64,000 nucleotides of DNA from Bordetella petrii (GTDB lineage: Bacteria; Pseudomonadota; Gammaproteobacteria; Burkholderiales; Burkholderiaceae_B): positions 2,790,001 to 2,854,000 of the forward strand of contig NC_010170.1 of assembly GCF_000067205.1 (NCBI RefSeq), in the 5' to 3' direction. This document shows positions 9,481-17,578 of the stretch, one piece after another. Position 1 is the first letter of the stretch. Each line of letters starts with the position of its first letter. The position numbers were made by a program, and so were the translations under genes. Under the pieces are notes generated by a model. The model was not told the origin of the DNA and searched no databases. It saw nothing but the letters and a program-made list of their open reading frames with translations.

Positions 9481-10836
9481 TTAACTGGAGCGCGGGTCCA
9501 GCACCTGCACCCGCGCGCCGCCCTGCGCGAAGGTCGCGTCCAGCTCCTGGGCGCGCGCCAGCGACGAGCCGTCGCGCACGATGCGGCCCTGCGCGTCGCG
9601 CACGATCGCGTAGCCGCGCGCCAGGGTGTGCTGGGGATCGAGCGCGCGCAGGTGCGCCGCCACCGCCTCGGCCCTGGCCTTGCGGACGGCCAGTTGGCGA
9701 GCCTGCGCCTGCCCCAGCCGGCGCGCCAGCGCGGCCAGCCGCTCAGAGGCGCGTCCGAGGTCGGGCGTGGCATGCGCCAGACGCTGCGCCAACAGGCCGA
9801 TGCGCGCGTTGCGGCGGCCCTGCGGGCCGTTCCAGGCCCCGGCCAGACGGTGGCGCAAGGTGTTCAGCCGTTCGGCCTGGTGCGCCAGCCGGCGGGCGGG
9901 CGACACCAATTGCGCCGCCGCCCTGTCCAGCCGCTGGGCGGCCAATTCCAGCCGGCGCTGCTGTGCGCGCGCCAGGCGGCGGGCCGCCTGCTCCACCTGC
10001 CCCAGCAGGTCGGCGCGCGGCACACAGGCCAGCTCGGCCGCAGCGGTGGGCGTGGGGGCGCGCACGTCGGCCACAAAGTCCACAATGGTGAAGTCGGTCT
10101 CGTGCCCGACGCCACTGATCACCGGAATGGCGCTGGCAGCCACCAGCCGCGCCAGGGATTCGTCGTTGAAGCTCCACAAGTCTTCGATGCTGCCTCCGCC
10201 TCGCACCAGCAGAAGCGTATCGACTTCCTGGCGCGCATTGGCCACCTGCAGCTGAACGGCCAACCGGGCCGCGGCATCGGCGCCCTGCACCGGCGCCGGA
10301 TACACCAACACCGGCACCTGGGGCGCGCGGCGCGCCAGCGCCGACAGCACGTCGCGCAGCGCGGCCGCGTGCAGCGAGGTAATGACCCCAATGGCGCGCG
10401 GCAAGGCCACGGGAGTGCGCTTGACGGCCGGATCGAACAGGCCCTCTTCGGCCAGTTGCGCCTTCAGCCGCAGAAATGCCTCGTACAGGTTGCCCAGGCC
10501 GGCGCGCCGCATGGCTTCGGCCTGCAATTGGTAGTCGCCGCGGGGCTCGTACAGCGACACGCGGGCGCGCACTTCTACCTGGTCGCCAGCGCGGGGGACA
10601 AAGCCCACGGCCGCCGCGCGGCCGCGGAACATCACCGCGCGCACCGCAGCCCGGCTGTCTTTCAAGGTGAAGTACCAGTGGCCCGACGCGGCCTGGGTGA
10701 AGTTGGAAATCTCGCCGCGAACCCACAATGACGGGATGTTGCGCTCCAACAATTGGCCCACTGCTTGGTTTAGCTGGGCAACCGTCATGATATCCCGCGT
10801 AAATACGTCGTTTCTTACGGGAAATTCAACTGTCAT
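9481..10836 (-). CDS. xseA: Exodeoxyribonuclease VII large subunit
   Basis: Catalytic subunit, 451 residues, of exonuclease VII, which degrades single-stranded DNA together with XseB. The N-terminal OB-fold has the hallmark WVRGEISNFTQ and SGHWYFTLKD. The central nuclease domain includes VLVRGGGSIEDLWSFNDE, SGVGHETDFTIVDFVAD and RAPTPTAAAEL, followed by a long Arg/Ala/Gln-rich coiled-coil arm. The ATG at 10836 (MTVEFPVRN) matches the usual N-terminus; a second ATG 16 codons in is possible. xseB is not adjacent. Confidence 0.95.
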   Translation of the reverse strand: MTVEFPVRNDVFTRDIMTVAQLNQAVGQLLERNIPSLWVRGEISNFTQAASGHWYFTLKDSRAAVRAVMFRGRAAAVGFVPRAGDQVEVRARVSLYEPRGDYQLQAEAMRRAGLGNLYEAFLRLKAQLAEEGLFDPAVKRTPVALPRAIGVITSLHAAALRDVLSALARRAPQVPVLVYPAPVQGADAAARLAVQLQVANARQEVDTLLLVRGGGSIEDLWSFNDESLARLVAASAIPVISGVGHETDFTIVDFVADVRAPTPTAAAELACVPRADLLGQVEQAARRLARAQQRRLELAAQRLDRAAAQLVSPARRLAHQAERLNTLRHRLAGAWNGPQGRRNARIGLLAQRLAHATPDLGRASERLAALARRLGQAQARQLAVRKARAEAVAAHLRALDPQHTLARGYAIVRDAQGRIVRDGSSLARAQELDATFAQGGARVQVLDPRSS

Positions 10837-11180
10837 AAGGCTTTCCGAAGAGATAACTGTCCACAGGGCTTGCCCGGCGGGCACAGATGATATCGCAGGC
10901 CATTCCTTGGCGGCCGGCCCCCTGCAACGCCAATAAATTAGTAGCAACTTATTGTTTTCTATGGGAAAAATAGCTCAGGCCAACCTGGCACACCACCGCC
11001 GACCCAGTCCAAAACCAGCATTCATCCGCATTTCAGGGAAGTTCTGCACAGAATTATCCACAAAAACTGTGGATAGATTGGTCCTACGGCGGCGGCCTTG
11101 CCACCAGGCCCTTCCGCCCGTTACAGTTCGCCCTTGAATCGGGCTGCGCCGCCGGGCGCGGCCACCCCGGGAGCTCCGCC
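10837..11180. other. Divergent intergenic region xseA / exbB
   Basis: A 344-bp non-coding gap with a fairly AT-rich middle (about 10930-11080). It must hold the promoters of both divergent genes. It carries a DnaA-box palindrome at 11054-11075. I see no convincing small gene in it. Confidence 0.6.
11054..11075. promoter_or_regulatory. DnaA-box pair (inverted)
   Basis: TTATCCACA (11054-11062) is a perfect match to the DnaA box TTATNCACA. It forms an inverted repeat, TATCCACA-AAAAC-TGTGGATA, with 11068-11075. With no other clustered boxes and no dnaA or dnaN nearby, a regulatory or DnaA-titration role is more likely than an origin. Confidence 0.5.
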
Positions 11181-11801
11181 TTGCTGTCCATTTTTCGCGA
11201 AGCCGGTTGGCCGATCTGGCCGCTGCTTGCCACGTCCATATTGGGCCTGGCCCTGATCGTCGAACGCCTGCTGTCGCTCAGGCGCGGCCTGATCCTGCCG
11301 CGCGGGCTGCCCGAGCAAGTGCTGGAAATGCAGCGCAACGGCCAGGACACCCCGCAAGCGCTGGCCAGGCTCGAGCGCAATTCGCCCCTGGGCCGCGTGC
11401 TGGCCGAAGTGCTGCGCCAGCGGCACCAGCCGCACGATCTGCAGCGCGCAGCAATCGAAGACGTTGGCCGCGCGGTCGCCCACGACCTGAACCGCTACAT
11501 CCCGGCCCTGGGCACGGTGGCGGTCATCGCTCCGCTGATGGGGCTGTTCGGCACCGTGGTGGGCATGATCGAAATCTTCGGCTCGTACACGCCTTCGGGG
11601 GGCGATCCGGCCCAACTGGCGCGCGGGATCTCCATCGCGCTCTATAACACCGCCTTCGGCATCCTCATTGCCATTCCCGCCATGATCGCGCACCGTTACC
11701 TGCGCGGCCGGGTCGACGGCCTGCTCAACGCCATGGAGCAGATCGCTGCCAGGGTGGCGCGGGCCAGCGCGCCGGATGCCCAGCCCGGGAACCAGCCATG
11801 A
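11181..11801 (+). CDS. MotA/TolQ/ExbB proton channel family protein
   Basis: Inner-membrane protein of 206 residues with the ExbB/TolQ layout: an N-terminal membrane helix (about 10-28), a cytoplasmic loop, then two helices around 105-130 and 150-175 with PLMGLFGTVVGMIEIF and GISIALYNTAFGILIAIPAM. It pairs with the ExbD-like gene that it overlaps by 4 bp. A pair in this position before lpxK is common in betaproteobacteria, and its energy-coupled partner is not known to me. The start is TTG at 11181 with GGGAG 8 nt upstream; I see no better ATG. Confidence 0.88.
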   Translation: MLSIFREAGWPIWPLLATSILGLALIVERLLSLRRGLILPRGLPEQVLEMQRNGQDTPQALARLERNSPLGRVLAEVLRQRHQPHDLQRAAIEDVGRAVAHDLNRYIPALGTVAVIAPLMGLFGTVVGMIEIFGSYTPSGGDPAQLARGISIALYNTAFGILIAIPAMIAHRYLRGRVDGLLNAMEQIAARVARASAPDAQPGNQP

Positions 11802-12220
11802 ACTTCCGCGGCGGGCGCGGCGGGCGCGGCGAAGGCGACGAACTCGAGATCAACCTGATCCCGCTGATCGACGTGCTGCTGGTCATCCTGATTTTCCTGG
11901 CCGCCACGACCTCGTTCGCACGCTTCACCCAGTTGAAGGTCACCCTGCCCGAGGCCGCCATCGAACAGGAAACCCCGCCCGCCATCGAAGTAGCGATCAG
12001 CCGCGACGGCCGCTACGCTGTCAATGGCACGCTGGTCGACGCCGCCGGACCCGCCGACATGGCGCAGGCCCTGACGCTGGCCGCCGCCGGCAAGCCGCAG
12101 CCGCTGCTGCTGATCAACGCCGATGCGCAGGCCTCCCACCAGTCGGTAGTCAATGTCATGGAAGCGGCCCGCCTGGCAGGCATTGGGCGCGTCAATTTCG
12201 CCGCCCAGAACGCCCGGTGA
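11798..12220 (+). CDS. ExbD/TolR family protein
   Basis: Protein of 140 residues with one N-terminal membrane helix carrying the proton-conducting aspartate (INLIPLIDVLLVILIFL, Asp near residue 25) and a periplasmic domain. It is the partner of the ExbB-like protein just upstream, with an ATGA overlap. A Gly/Arg-rich lead (NFRGGRGGRG) precedes the helix. The stop codon overlaps the lpxK GTG start (GTGA), so the three genes appear translationally coupled. Confidence 0.9.
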   Translation: MNFRGGRGGRGEGDELEINLIPLIDVLLVILIFLAATTSFARFTQLKVTLPEAAIEQETPPAIEVAISRDGRYAVNGTLVDAAGPADMAQALTLAAAGKPQPLLLINADAQASHQSVVNVMEAARLAGIGRVNFAAQNAR

Positions 12221-13284
12221 AGCCCTCTTCTTCTCGCGCCTCCTTTGCGCAACGCCACTGGCAGCACGACGGCTGGCTGGCCACGCTGCTGCGCCCCCTG
12301 TCCGCCCTGACCGCCTGGCACGTCGCGCGCCGCCGCGCCCAGTACCAAACCGGCCGCCGCCCCGTATACCGCGCCCCCGTGCCGGTCATGGTCATCGGCA
12401 ACATCTACGTCGGCGGCACCGGCAAGACGCCGGTGGTCATCGCCACCGTGCAGGCGCTGCGCGAACGCGGCTGGACACCCGGAGTGATCAGCCGCGGCTA
12501 CGGCGCGCGCATCGGGCCGCAGCCGCGCGTCGGCCAGGGCCGGGAGCTGACCCCTGCCAGCCATGGCGACGAGCCGGCCCTCATCGCCCACGCGACGGGC
12601 GCGCCGGTCGCGGTGCATCCGCGCCGCGCCCTGGCGGCTCAGGCGCTGCTGAGCCAGTACCCTCAGGTGGACGTGATCGTCTCCGACGACGGACTGCAGC
12701 ACCTGGCCATCGCGCGCGACATCGAAATCGCCGTGCAGGACGATCGGGGCATCGGCAACGGCCGCCTGCTGCCGGCCGGCCCCCTGCGCGAACCGGCCGC
12801 GCGCCTGGATACCGTCGACGCAATAATTACTAATCGCGCGCCGCAATCGTCCGCCACGCCCACGGCCGCCTCCGGCCAGGGGCCGCGGCGCGCCGACATG
12901 CGGCTCGAGCCGGAAGCGGCCCGGCACCTGCAAAGCGGCGCCCGCCGGCCGCTGGCCGATTTCGCCGATGCCCGGGCATTTCCAGCCGTGGCCGCCGCCG
13001 CCGGCATCGGCAACCCCGAACGCTATTTCGCCACCCTGCGCGCCGCGGGCCTGCACCCCGAACCCTGCCTGGCGCTGCCCGACCACTACGATTACCGGCG
13101 TTCGCCGTTCGAGGCCATCGTCGCCGACGCGATCCTGGTCACCTCGAAAGACGCCATCAAGTGCCGCGGGCTGGATGACCCGCGCCTGTGGGAAGTTCCG
13201 GTACAGGCTCGGCTTTCCGACCCCGGCCTGTTCGACTGGCTGGAGGCGCGCCTGCGCCAGGCGGCCGCCGCCATCGCGCGCTGA
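12217..13284 (+). CDS. lpxK: Tetraacyldisaccharide 4'-kinase
   Basis: Lipid A pathway kinase, 355 residues, at the inner face of the inner membrane. It adds the 4'-phosphate to the tetraacyldisaccharide 1-phosphate precursor. The Walker A segment is GNIYVGGTGKTP (61-72); VISRGYG, the VSDDGLQH block and SKDAIKC are other LpxK hallmarks. Start: GTG at 12217 overlapping the exbD stop. It sits in the exbB-exbD-lpxK-ycaR-kdsB run, which links lipid A and Kdo synthesis. Confidence 0.94.
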   Translation: MKPSSSRASFAQRHWQHDGWLATLLRPLSALTAWHVARRRAQYQTGRRPVYRAPVPVMVIGNIYVGGTGKTPVVIATVQALRERGWTPGVISRGYGARIGPQPRVGQGRELTPASHGDEPALIAHATGAPVAVHPRRALAAQALLSQYPQVDVIVSDDGLQHLAIARDIEIAVQDDRGIGNGRLLPAGPLREPAARLDTVDAIITNRAPQSSATPTAASGQGPRRADMRLEPEAARHLQSGARRPLADFADARAFPAVAAAAGIGNPERYFATLRAAGLHPEPCLALPDHYDYRRSPFEAIVADAILVTSKDAIKCRGLDDPRLWEVPVQARLSDPGLFDWLEARLRQAAAAIAR

Positions 13285-13326
13285 AGCTCGCTGCGCCGGC
13301 ATCCCAAACTGCTTTAGAATCGCGGG

Positions 13327-13512
13327 ATGGAATCCCGCCTTCTCGACACTCTCGTGTGCCCCGTCTGCAAGGGCCGCCTCGACTTTGACCGCGCCCGGGC
13401 CGAACTGCTCTGCCGCGCCGACCGCCTGGCCTATCCGGTGCGCGACGGCATTCCGGTCATGCTTGAATCCGAAGCCCGGCAGCTCGATGCCGCGCCCGCC
13501 GATACGGCCTGA
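13327..13512 (+). CDS. Trm112/UPF0434 family small protein (YcaR-like)
   Basis: Zinc-ribbon-like protein of 61 residues that keeps CPVC at residues 11-14 and a further cysteine at 29, followed by LAYPVRDGIPVML, the family signature. YcaR-type genes lie between lpxK and kdsB in many proteobacteria. In other organisms Trm112 proteins activate methyltransferases; the role here is unknown. The kdsB start follows three bases after the stop. Confidence 0.9.
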   Translation: MESRLLDTLVCPVCKGRLDFDRARAELLCRADRLAYPVRDGIPVMLESEARQLDAAPADTA

Positions 13513-13515
13513 GCC

Positions 13516-14280
13516 GTGAGCTTCGTCGCTCTCATCCCGGCGCGCATGGCGTCCACGCGCCTGCCCGACAAGCCGCTGGCCGACATCGCCGGCAAGCCCA
13601 TGGTCGTGCGCGTGGCCGAGCGCGCGGCCCGCTCGGGCGCCACCGGCGTCTACATCGCCACCGACGACGCCCGCGTCGCGCAAGCCGCGGCGGCCCACGG
13701 CCACGCCGCCCTGCTCACCCGCGCCGACCACCCCACCGGCACCGACCGGCTGGCCGAGGCCGTCGAACAACTCGGCCTGGCCGACGACACGGTGGTGGTC
13801 AACGTACAAGGCGACGAACCCCTGATCGATCCGGCCCTGGTCGATGCCGTGGCCGCCACGCTGCAGGCCAGCCCCGACGCCGCCATCGCCACCTGCGCCT
13901 GTCCGCTGGCCGACGCCGAGGCACTGTTCAATCCCAATGTCGTCAAGGTTGTGTGCGGCGCTGGCGGGCGCGCCCTGTATTTCTCGCGCGCGCCCATCCC
14001 CTGGGCGCGCGACGCCCTGGCCGGCGGCACGCGCGTGCTGGCGCCCGGCCTGCCGGCCCTGCACCATATCGGCCTGTACGCATACCGCGCGGGCTTTCTG
14101 CGCCGCTTCCCGGCCCTGCCCCAGGGCGCGCTGGAACACTACGAGGCGCTGGAACAATTGCGCGCCCTGGAACACGGCCACGCCATCGTCGTGCATCGCA
14201 CGCCGCAACCGCCCATGGCCGGCGTGGACACCCCCGCCGACCTCGAGCGCGTGCGGGCGCTGTACGCCGATGGGTTATAA
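13516..14280 (+). CDS. kdsB: 3-deoxy-manno-octulosonate cytidylyltransferase
   Basis: Cytoplasmic CMP-Kdo synthetase of 254 residues that activates Kdo for the lipopolysaccharide core. The N-terminal nucleotide-binding motif IPARMASTRLPDKPLADIAGKP is cut here to IPARMASTRLPDKPL (residues 7-21). It also has the HPTGTDRL and NVQGDEPLI motifs and an IGLYAYR segment. Start: GTG at 13516, three bases after the ycaR stop. An ATG 10 codons in would remove the first strand and the nucleotide-binding arginine region. Confidence 0.95.
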   Translation: MSFVALIPARMASTRLPDKPLADIAGKPMVVRVAERAARSGATGVYIATDDARVAQAAAAHGHAALLTRADHPTGTDRLAEAVEQLGLADDTVVVNVQGDEPLIDPALVDAVAATLQASPDAAIATCACPLADAEALFNPNVVKVVCGAGGRALYFSRAPIPWARDALAGGTRVLAPGLPALHHIGLYAYRAGFLRRFPALPQGALEHYEALEQLRALEHGHAIVVHRTPQPPMAGVDTPADLERVRALYADGL

Positions 14281-14373
14281 GGGGTTTCCCTTGATACGCT
14301 CGGCCACAAGGGCTGCTGCATTGCGGCATAATCGTTCCCGGTCATAAAAACTCGCAATCAATCAGGAGCATCC

Positions 14374-15030
14374 ATGCGTCTCATCCTGCTCGGACCGCCC
14401 GGCGCCGGCAAAGGCACCCAGGCCGCATTTGTCACCCAGCACTTCGCCATTCCGCAGATTTCAACCGGCGACATGCTGCGCGCGGCCGTCAAGCAAGGCA
14501 CGCCGCTGGGCCAGGAAGCCAAGAAAGTCATGGATGCCGGCGGGCTGGTGTCCGACGAAATCATCATCGGCCTCGTCCAGGACCGCCTCAAGCAACCCGA
14601 CTGCGCCAACGGTTATCTGTTCGACGGCTTTCCCCGCACCATTCCGCAGGCCGACGCGCTCAAGAGCGCAGGCGTGGCGCTCGACTACGTGGTCGAAATC
14701 GAAGTCCCCGAAGACGACATCATCGAACGCATGAGCGGCCGCCGCGTGCATCCGGCCAGCGGGCGCAGCTATCACGTGCGCTTCAACCCGCCCAAGCAGG
14801 AAGGCCTGGATGACGTCACCGGCGAACCCTTGGTTCAGCGCGACGACGACCGCGAAGACACCGTGCGCAACCGCTTGGCCGTCTACCAGAAACAGACGCG
14901 CCCCCTGGTCGACTACTACGCATCCTGGGCCCAGGCCGGCGACGGCAAGGCGCCCAAGTACCGCAAGATCTCCGGCGTAGGCGCCGTCGACGACATCAAG
15001 GCCCGCCTGTTCCAGGCGCTGGCCAGCTGA
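14374..15030 (+). CDS. adk: Adenylate kinase
   Basis: Adenylate kinase of 218 residues that interconverts ATP, ADP and AMP. The P-loop is GPPGAGKGT (7-15), followed by ISTGDMLR, the FDGFPRT AMP-site motif, and a long LID domain (GRRVHPASGRSYHVRFNPP) without the four zinc cysteines found in Gram-positive enzymes. RVRN-type residues (DTVRNRL) follow. Start: ATG with AGGAG 6 nt upstream. It is separated from kdsB by 93 bp and may have its own promoter. Confidence 0.97.
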   Translation: MRLILLGPPGAGKGTQAAFVTQHFAIPQISTGDMLRAAVKQGTPLGQEAKKVMDAGGLVSDEIIIGLVQDRLKQPDCANGYLFDGFPRTIPQADALKSAGVALDYVVEIEVPEDDIIERMSGRRVHPASGRSYHVRFNPPKQEGLDDVTGEPLVQRDDDREDTVRNRLAVYQKQTRPLVDYYASWAQAGDGKAPKYRKISGVGAVDDIKARLFQALAS

Positions 15031-15109
15031 GCCGGCCCCACCGCCCTCTTCCATGCGCCGCGGCCCGCCGCGGCGCTTTGCTGAATCTATCTGTCTTCAA
15101 AGGCTTCAC

Positions 15110-15868
15110 ATGGAAATCTCGAACAAGGTATTCATCGTGACCGGCGGCGCATCCGGCCTGGGCGCCGGCACGGCGCGCATGCTGGTGGAAAACGGCGCAA
15201 AGGTCGTCATTGCCGACCTGCAGGACGAACCCGGCCAAGCCCTGGCCAACGAGCTGGGCCAGCGCTACGTGCATTGCGACGTCACCCAGGAAGCCGACGG
15301 CCAGCGCGCCGTGGCCGCCGCCCTCGAACTGGGCTCGCTGTTCGGCCTGGTGAACTGCGCCGGCGTGGCCCCGGCCGCCAAGATCGTCGGCAAGAACGGC
15401 GCGCACCCGCTCGACCTGTTCCAGAAAGTCATCTCCATCAACCTGATCGGCAGCTTCAACATGATGCGGCTGGCCGCCGAGGCCATGAGCGCCAACACGC
15501 CCGAGCCCACCGGCGAACGCGGGGTGCTGATCAACACCGCGTCGGTCGCGGCTTTCGACGGCCAGATCGGCCAGGCTGCCTACGCGGCTTCCAAGGCCGG
15601 CGTGGCCGGCATGACGCTGCCCATCGCGCGCGACCTCTCCAGGACCGGCATCCGCTGCATGACCATCGCTCCGGGCATTTTCGGCACGCCCATGATCTTC
15701 GGCATGCCCCAGGAAGTACAGGATTCGCTGGCCGCCAGCATTCCCTTCCCGCCGCGCCTGGGCCGTCCCGAAGACTACGCCCGGCTGGTGCACAGCATCA
15801 TCACCAACGACATGCTCAACGGCGAAACGATCCGCCTCGACGGCGCGATCCGCATGCCGCCCAAGTAA
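15110..15868 (+). CDS. Short-chain dehydrogenase (3-hydroxyacyl-CoA dehydrogenase type 2-like)
   Basis: NAD(P)-dependent short-chain dehydrogenase of 252 residues. The cofactor loop is TGGASGLGAG (about 11-20), NCAGVA is the NNAG equivalent, and the catalytic Ser, Tyr and Lys lie in NTASVAAF and YAASKAG. The insertion between strand and helix (AKIVGKNGAHPLDLFQK) resembles the type II 3-hydroxyacyl-CoA dehydrogenase group. A role in fatty or branched acyl-CoA oxidation is inferred. Start: ATG at 15110; the longer frame from 15053 lacks family similarity. Confidence 0.88.
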   Translation: MEISNKVFIVTGGASGLGAGTARMLVENGAKVVIADLQDEPGQALANELGQRYVHCDVTQEADGQRAVAAALELGSLFGLVNCAGVAPAAKIVGKNGAHPLDLFQKVISINLIGSFNMMRLAAEAMSANTPEPTGERGVLINTASVAAFDGQIGQAAYAASKAGVAGMTLPIARDLSRTGIRCMTIAPGIFGTPMIFGMPQEVQDSLAASIPFPPRLGRPEDYARLVHSIITNDMLNGETIRLDGAIRMPPK

Positions 15869-15919
15869 CCCTGGCTGCGCGCGCCGGCCCGCCCGCCGCG
15901 CGCTTCTTTCCTTTTCCAC

Positions 15920-17479
15920 ATGGGTCTGTTCCGTTCGGCCGCCACCGTCAGCAGCTTTACGCTGCTGTCGCGCATTACCGGCCTGATCCGCGACATCCTG
16001 ATCGCGCGCGCGTTCGGCGCCGGCCCGCTGACGGACGCCTTCTGGGTGGCGTTCCGCATCCCCAACCTGCTGCGCCGCTTGTTCGCCGAAGGCGCGTTCG
16101 CGCAAGCCTTCGTGCCCATCCTGGGCGCCGCGCGCAACGAGCGCAGCGACGCCGAGGTGCGCACCCTGCTCGACCGCGTGGCGGTATTGCTTACCCTGGC
16201 GCTGATGGCCGTGACGCTGGCGGGCATCGTGGCCGCGCCCTGGGTGGTCACCGCCATGGCCAGCGGCCTGCGCGGCGATGCCCGCGCCGCGGAATTCGGC
16301 GCGGCCGTCTGGATGACGCGGATGATGTTCCCGTACATCCTGTGCATGTCGCTGGTGGCGTTTGCCTCGGGCGTGCTGAACACCTGGCGGCGCTTCGCCG
16401 TGCCGGCCTTCACGCCCATGCTGCTGAACCTGTCCATGATCGGCGCCTGCCTGTGGCTGGCGCCGCGCATGGACGTCCCCATCTACGCCCTGGCCATCGG
16501 CGTCATGGCCGGCGGCGTGGCGCAACTGGCCATGCAGTGGGCCGCGCTGGCGCGGCTGGGCCTGGTTCCGCGCCTGTTCACCAGCGCGCGGCTGGCGTGG
16601 CGCGACCCCACCGTGCAACGCATATTGCGCCAGATGGCGCCCGCCACCCTGGGCGTGTCGGTGGCCCAGATTTCCCTGCTCATCAACACCAACATCGCCA
16701 CCTGGCTCGCGCCGGGCAGCGTCACCTGGCTGTCGTTCGCCGACCGCCTGATGGAATTTCCCACCGCGCTGCTGGGCGTGGCGCTGGGCACGGTGCTGCT
16801 GCCCAGCCTGTCGGCCGCCCACGCACGGCGCGACGCCGCCGCCTATTCCGCCCTGCTCGACTGGGGCCTGCGCCTGGTGCTGCTGCTGGGGCTGCCCGCC
16901 GCCCTCGGGCTGGCGCTGCTGTCCGACGGGCTGGTGGCCACCCTGTTTCACTATGGCGCGTTCCAGGCGCAGGACGTCGCCCAGACCCGCCTGGCGGTCA
17001 TTGCCTATTCGGCCGGCCTGATCGGCATCCTGGGGGTCAAAATCCTGGCGCCAGGGTTTTACGCCCAGCAGGACATCCGCACGCCAGTGAAAATCGCCGT
17101 CATGGTGCTGGTCGCTACCCAATTGATGAACCTGGCGCTGGTGCCCGCCCTGGCCCATGCCGGCCTGGCGCTGGCCATCGGGCTGGGCGCCACCTTGAAC
17201 GCGCTGGCCCTGCTCATCGGCCTGCGGCGGCGCGGAGCCTACCAGCCTGCCCCCGGATGGCCCCGGTTCCTGTTGCGTCTGCTGCCGGCGCTGGCCGCCC
17301 TGGCCCTGGTGCTGGTCTACGCCCAGCAGCGCCTCGACTGGGTGGCCCTGCAGGCCCACCCGGGCCAGCGGGCCTTGTGGCTGGCCGTGGTACTGGCCGC
17401 CAGTGGCGCCGTCTATTTCGCCTCCCTGTTCGCATGCGGGTTCCGGCTGCGCGATTTCGGGCGGCGGCGCACCGGGTAA
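15920..17479 (+). CDS. murJ: Lipid II flippase MurJ
   Basis: Polytopic inner-membrane protein of 519 residues in the MviN/MurJ family, which flips lipid II for peptidoglycan synthesis. It shows SRITGLIRDILIARAFGAG at the start, DAFWVAFRIPNLLRRLFAEGAFAQAFVP, and about 14 membrane segments. The basic residues of the central cavity are retained in the first helices. In betaproteobacteria murJ often lies next to rpsT, as here, although a FecR-like gene now lies between them. Confidence 0.95.
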   Translation: MGLFRSAATVSSFTLLSRITGLIRDILIARAFGAGPLTDAFWVAFRIPNLLRRLFAEGAFAQAFVPILGAARNERSDAEVRTLLDRVAVLLTLALMAVTLAGIVAAPWVVTAMASGLRGDARAAEFGAAVWMTRMMFPYILCMSLVAFASGVLNTWRRFAVPAFTPMLLNLSMIGACLWLAPRMDVPIYALAIGVMAGGVAQLAMQWAALARLGLVPRLFTSARLAWRDPTVQRILRQMAPATLGVSVAQISLLINTNIATWLAPGSVTWLSFADRLMEFPTALLGVALGTVLLPSLSAAHARRDAAAYSALLDWGLRLVLLLGLPAALGLALLSDGLVATLFHYGAFQAQDVAQTRLAVIAYSAGLIGILGVKILAPGFYAQQDIRTPVKIAVMVLVATQLMNLALVPALAHAGLALAIGLGATLNALALLIGLRRRGAYQPAPGWPRFLLRLLPALAALALVLVYAQQRLDWVALQAHPGQRALWLAVVLAASGAVYFASLFACGFRLRDFGRRRTG

Positions 17480-17578
17480 ACCCGCCCCTTTACCGCGCCC
17501 CGAACGCCAAACCTGTAAAAAAACAATAATTTACGAGGCGCACGATGTAATCTAAAGTAAAAAAAGCATTATTATTTA

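Noticed and set aside
11054..11075. A replication origin
   Set aside because: Only one DnaA-box pair, no dnaA, dnaN, parAB or cluster of boxes with a distinct unwinding region.
12013..14208. A 731-codon open frame on the minus strand
   Set aside because: Opposes lpxK, ycaR and kdsB, which are certain; no recognisable domain.
14996..17359. A 787-codon open frame on the minus strand
   Set aside because: Antisense to the dehydrogenase and murJ genes, both of which have clear motifs; the frame is Gln/Gly/Arg/His-rich and repetitive, typical of a shadow frame.
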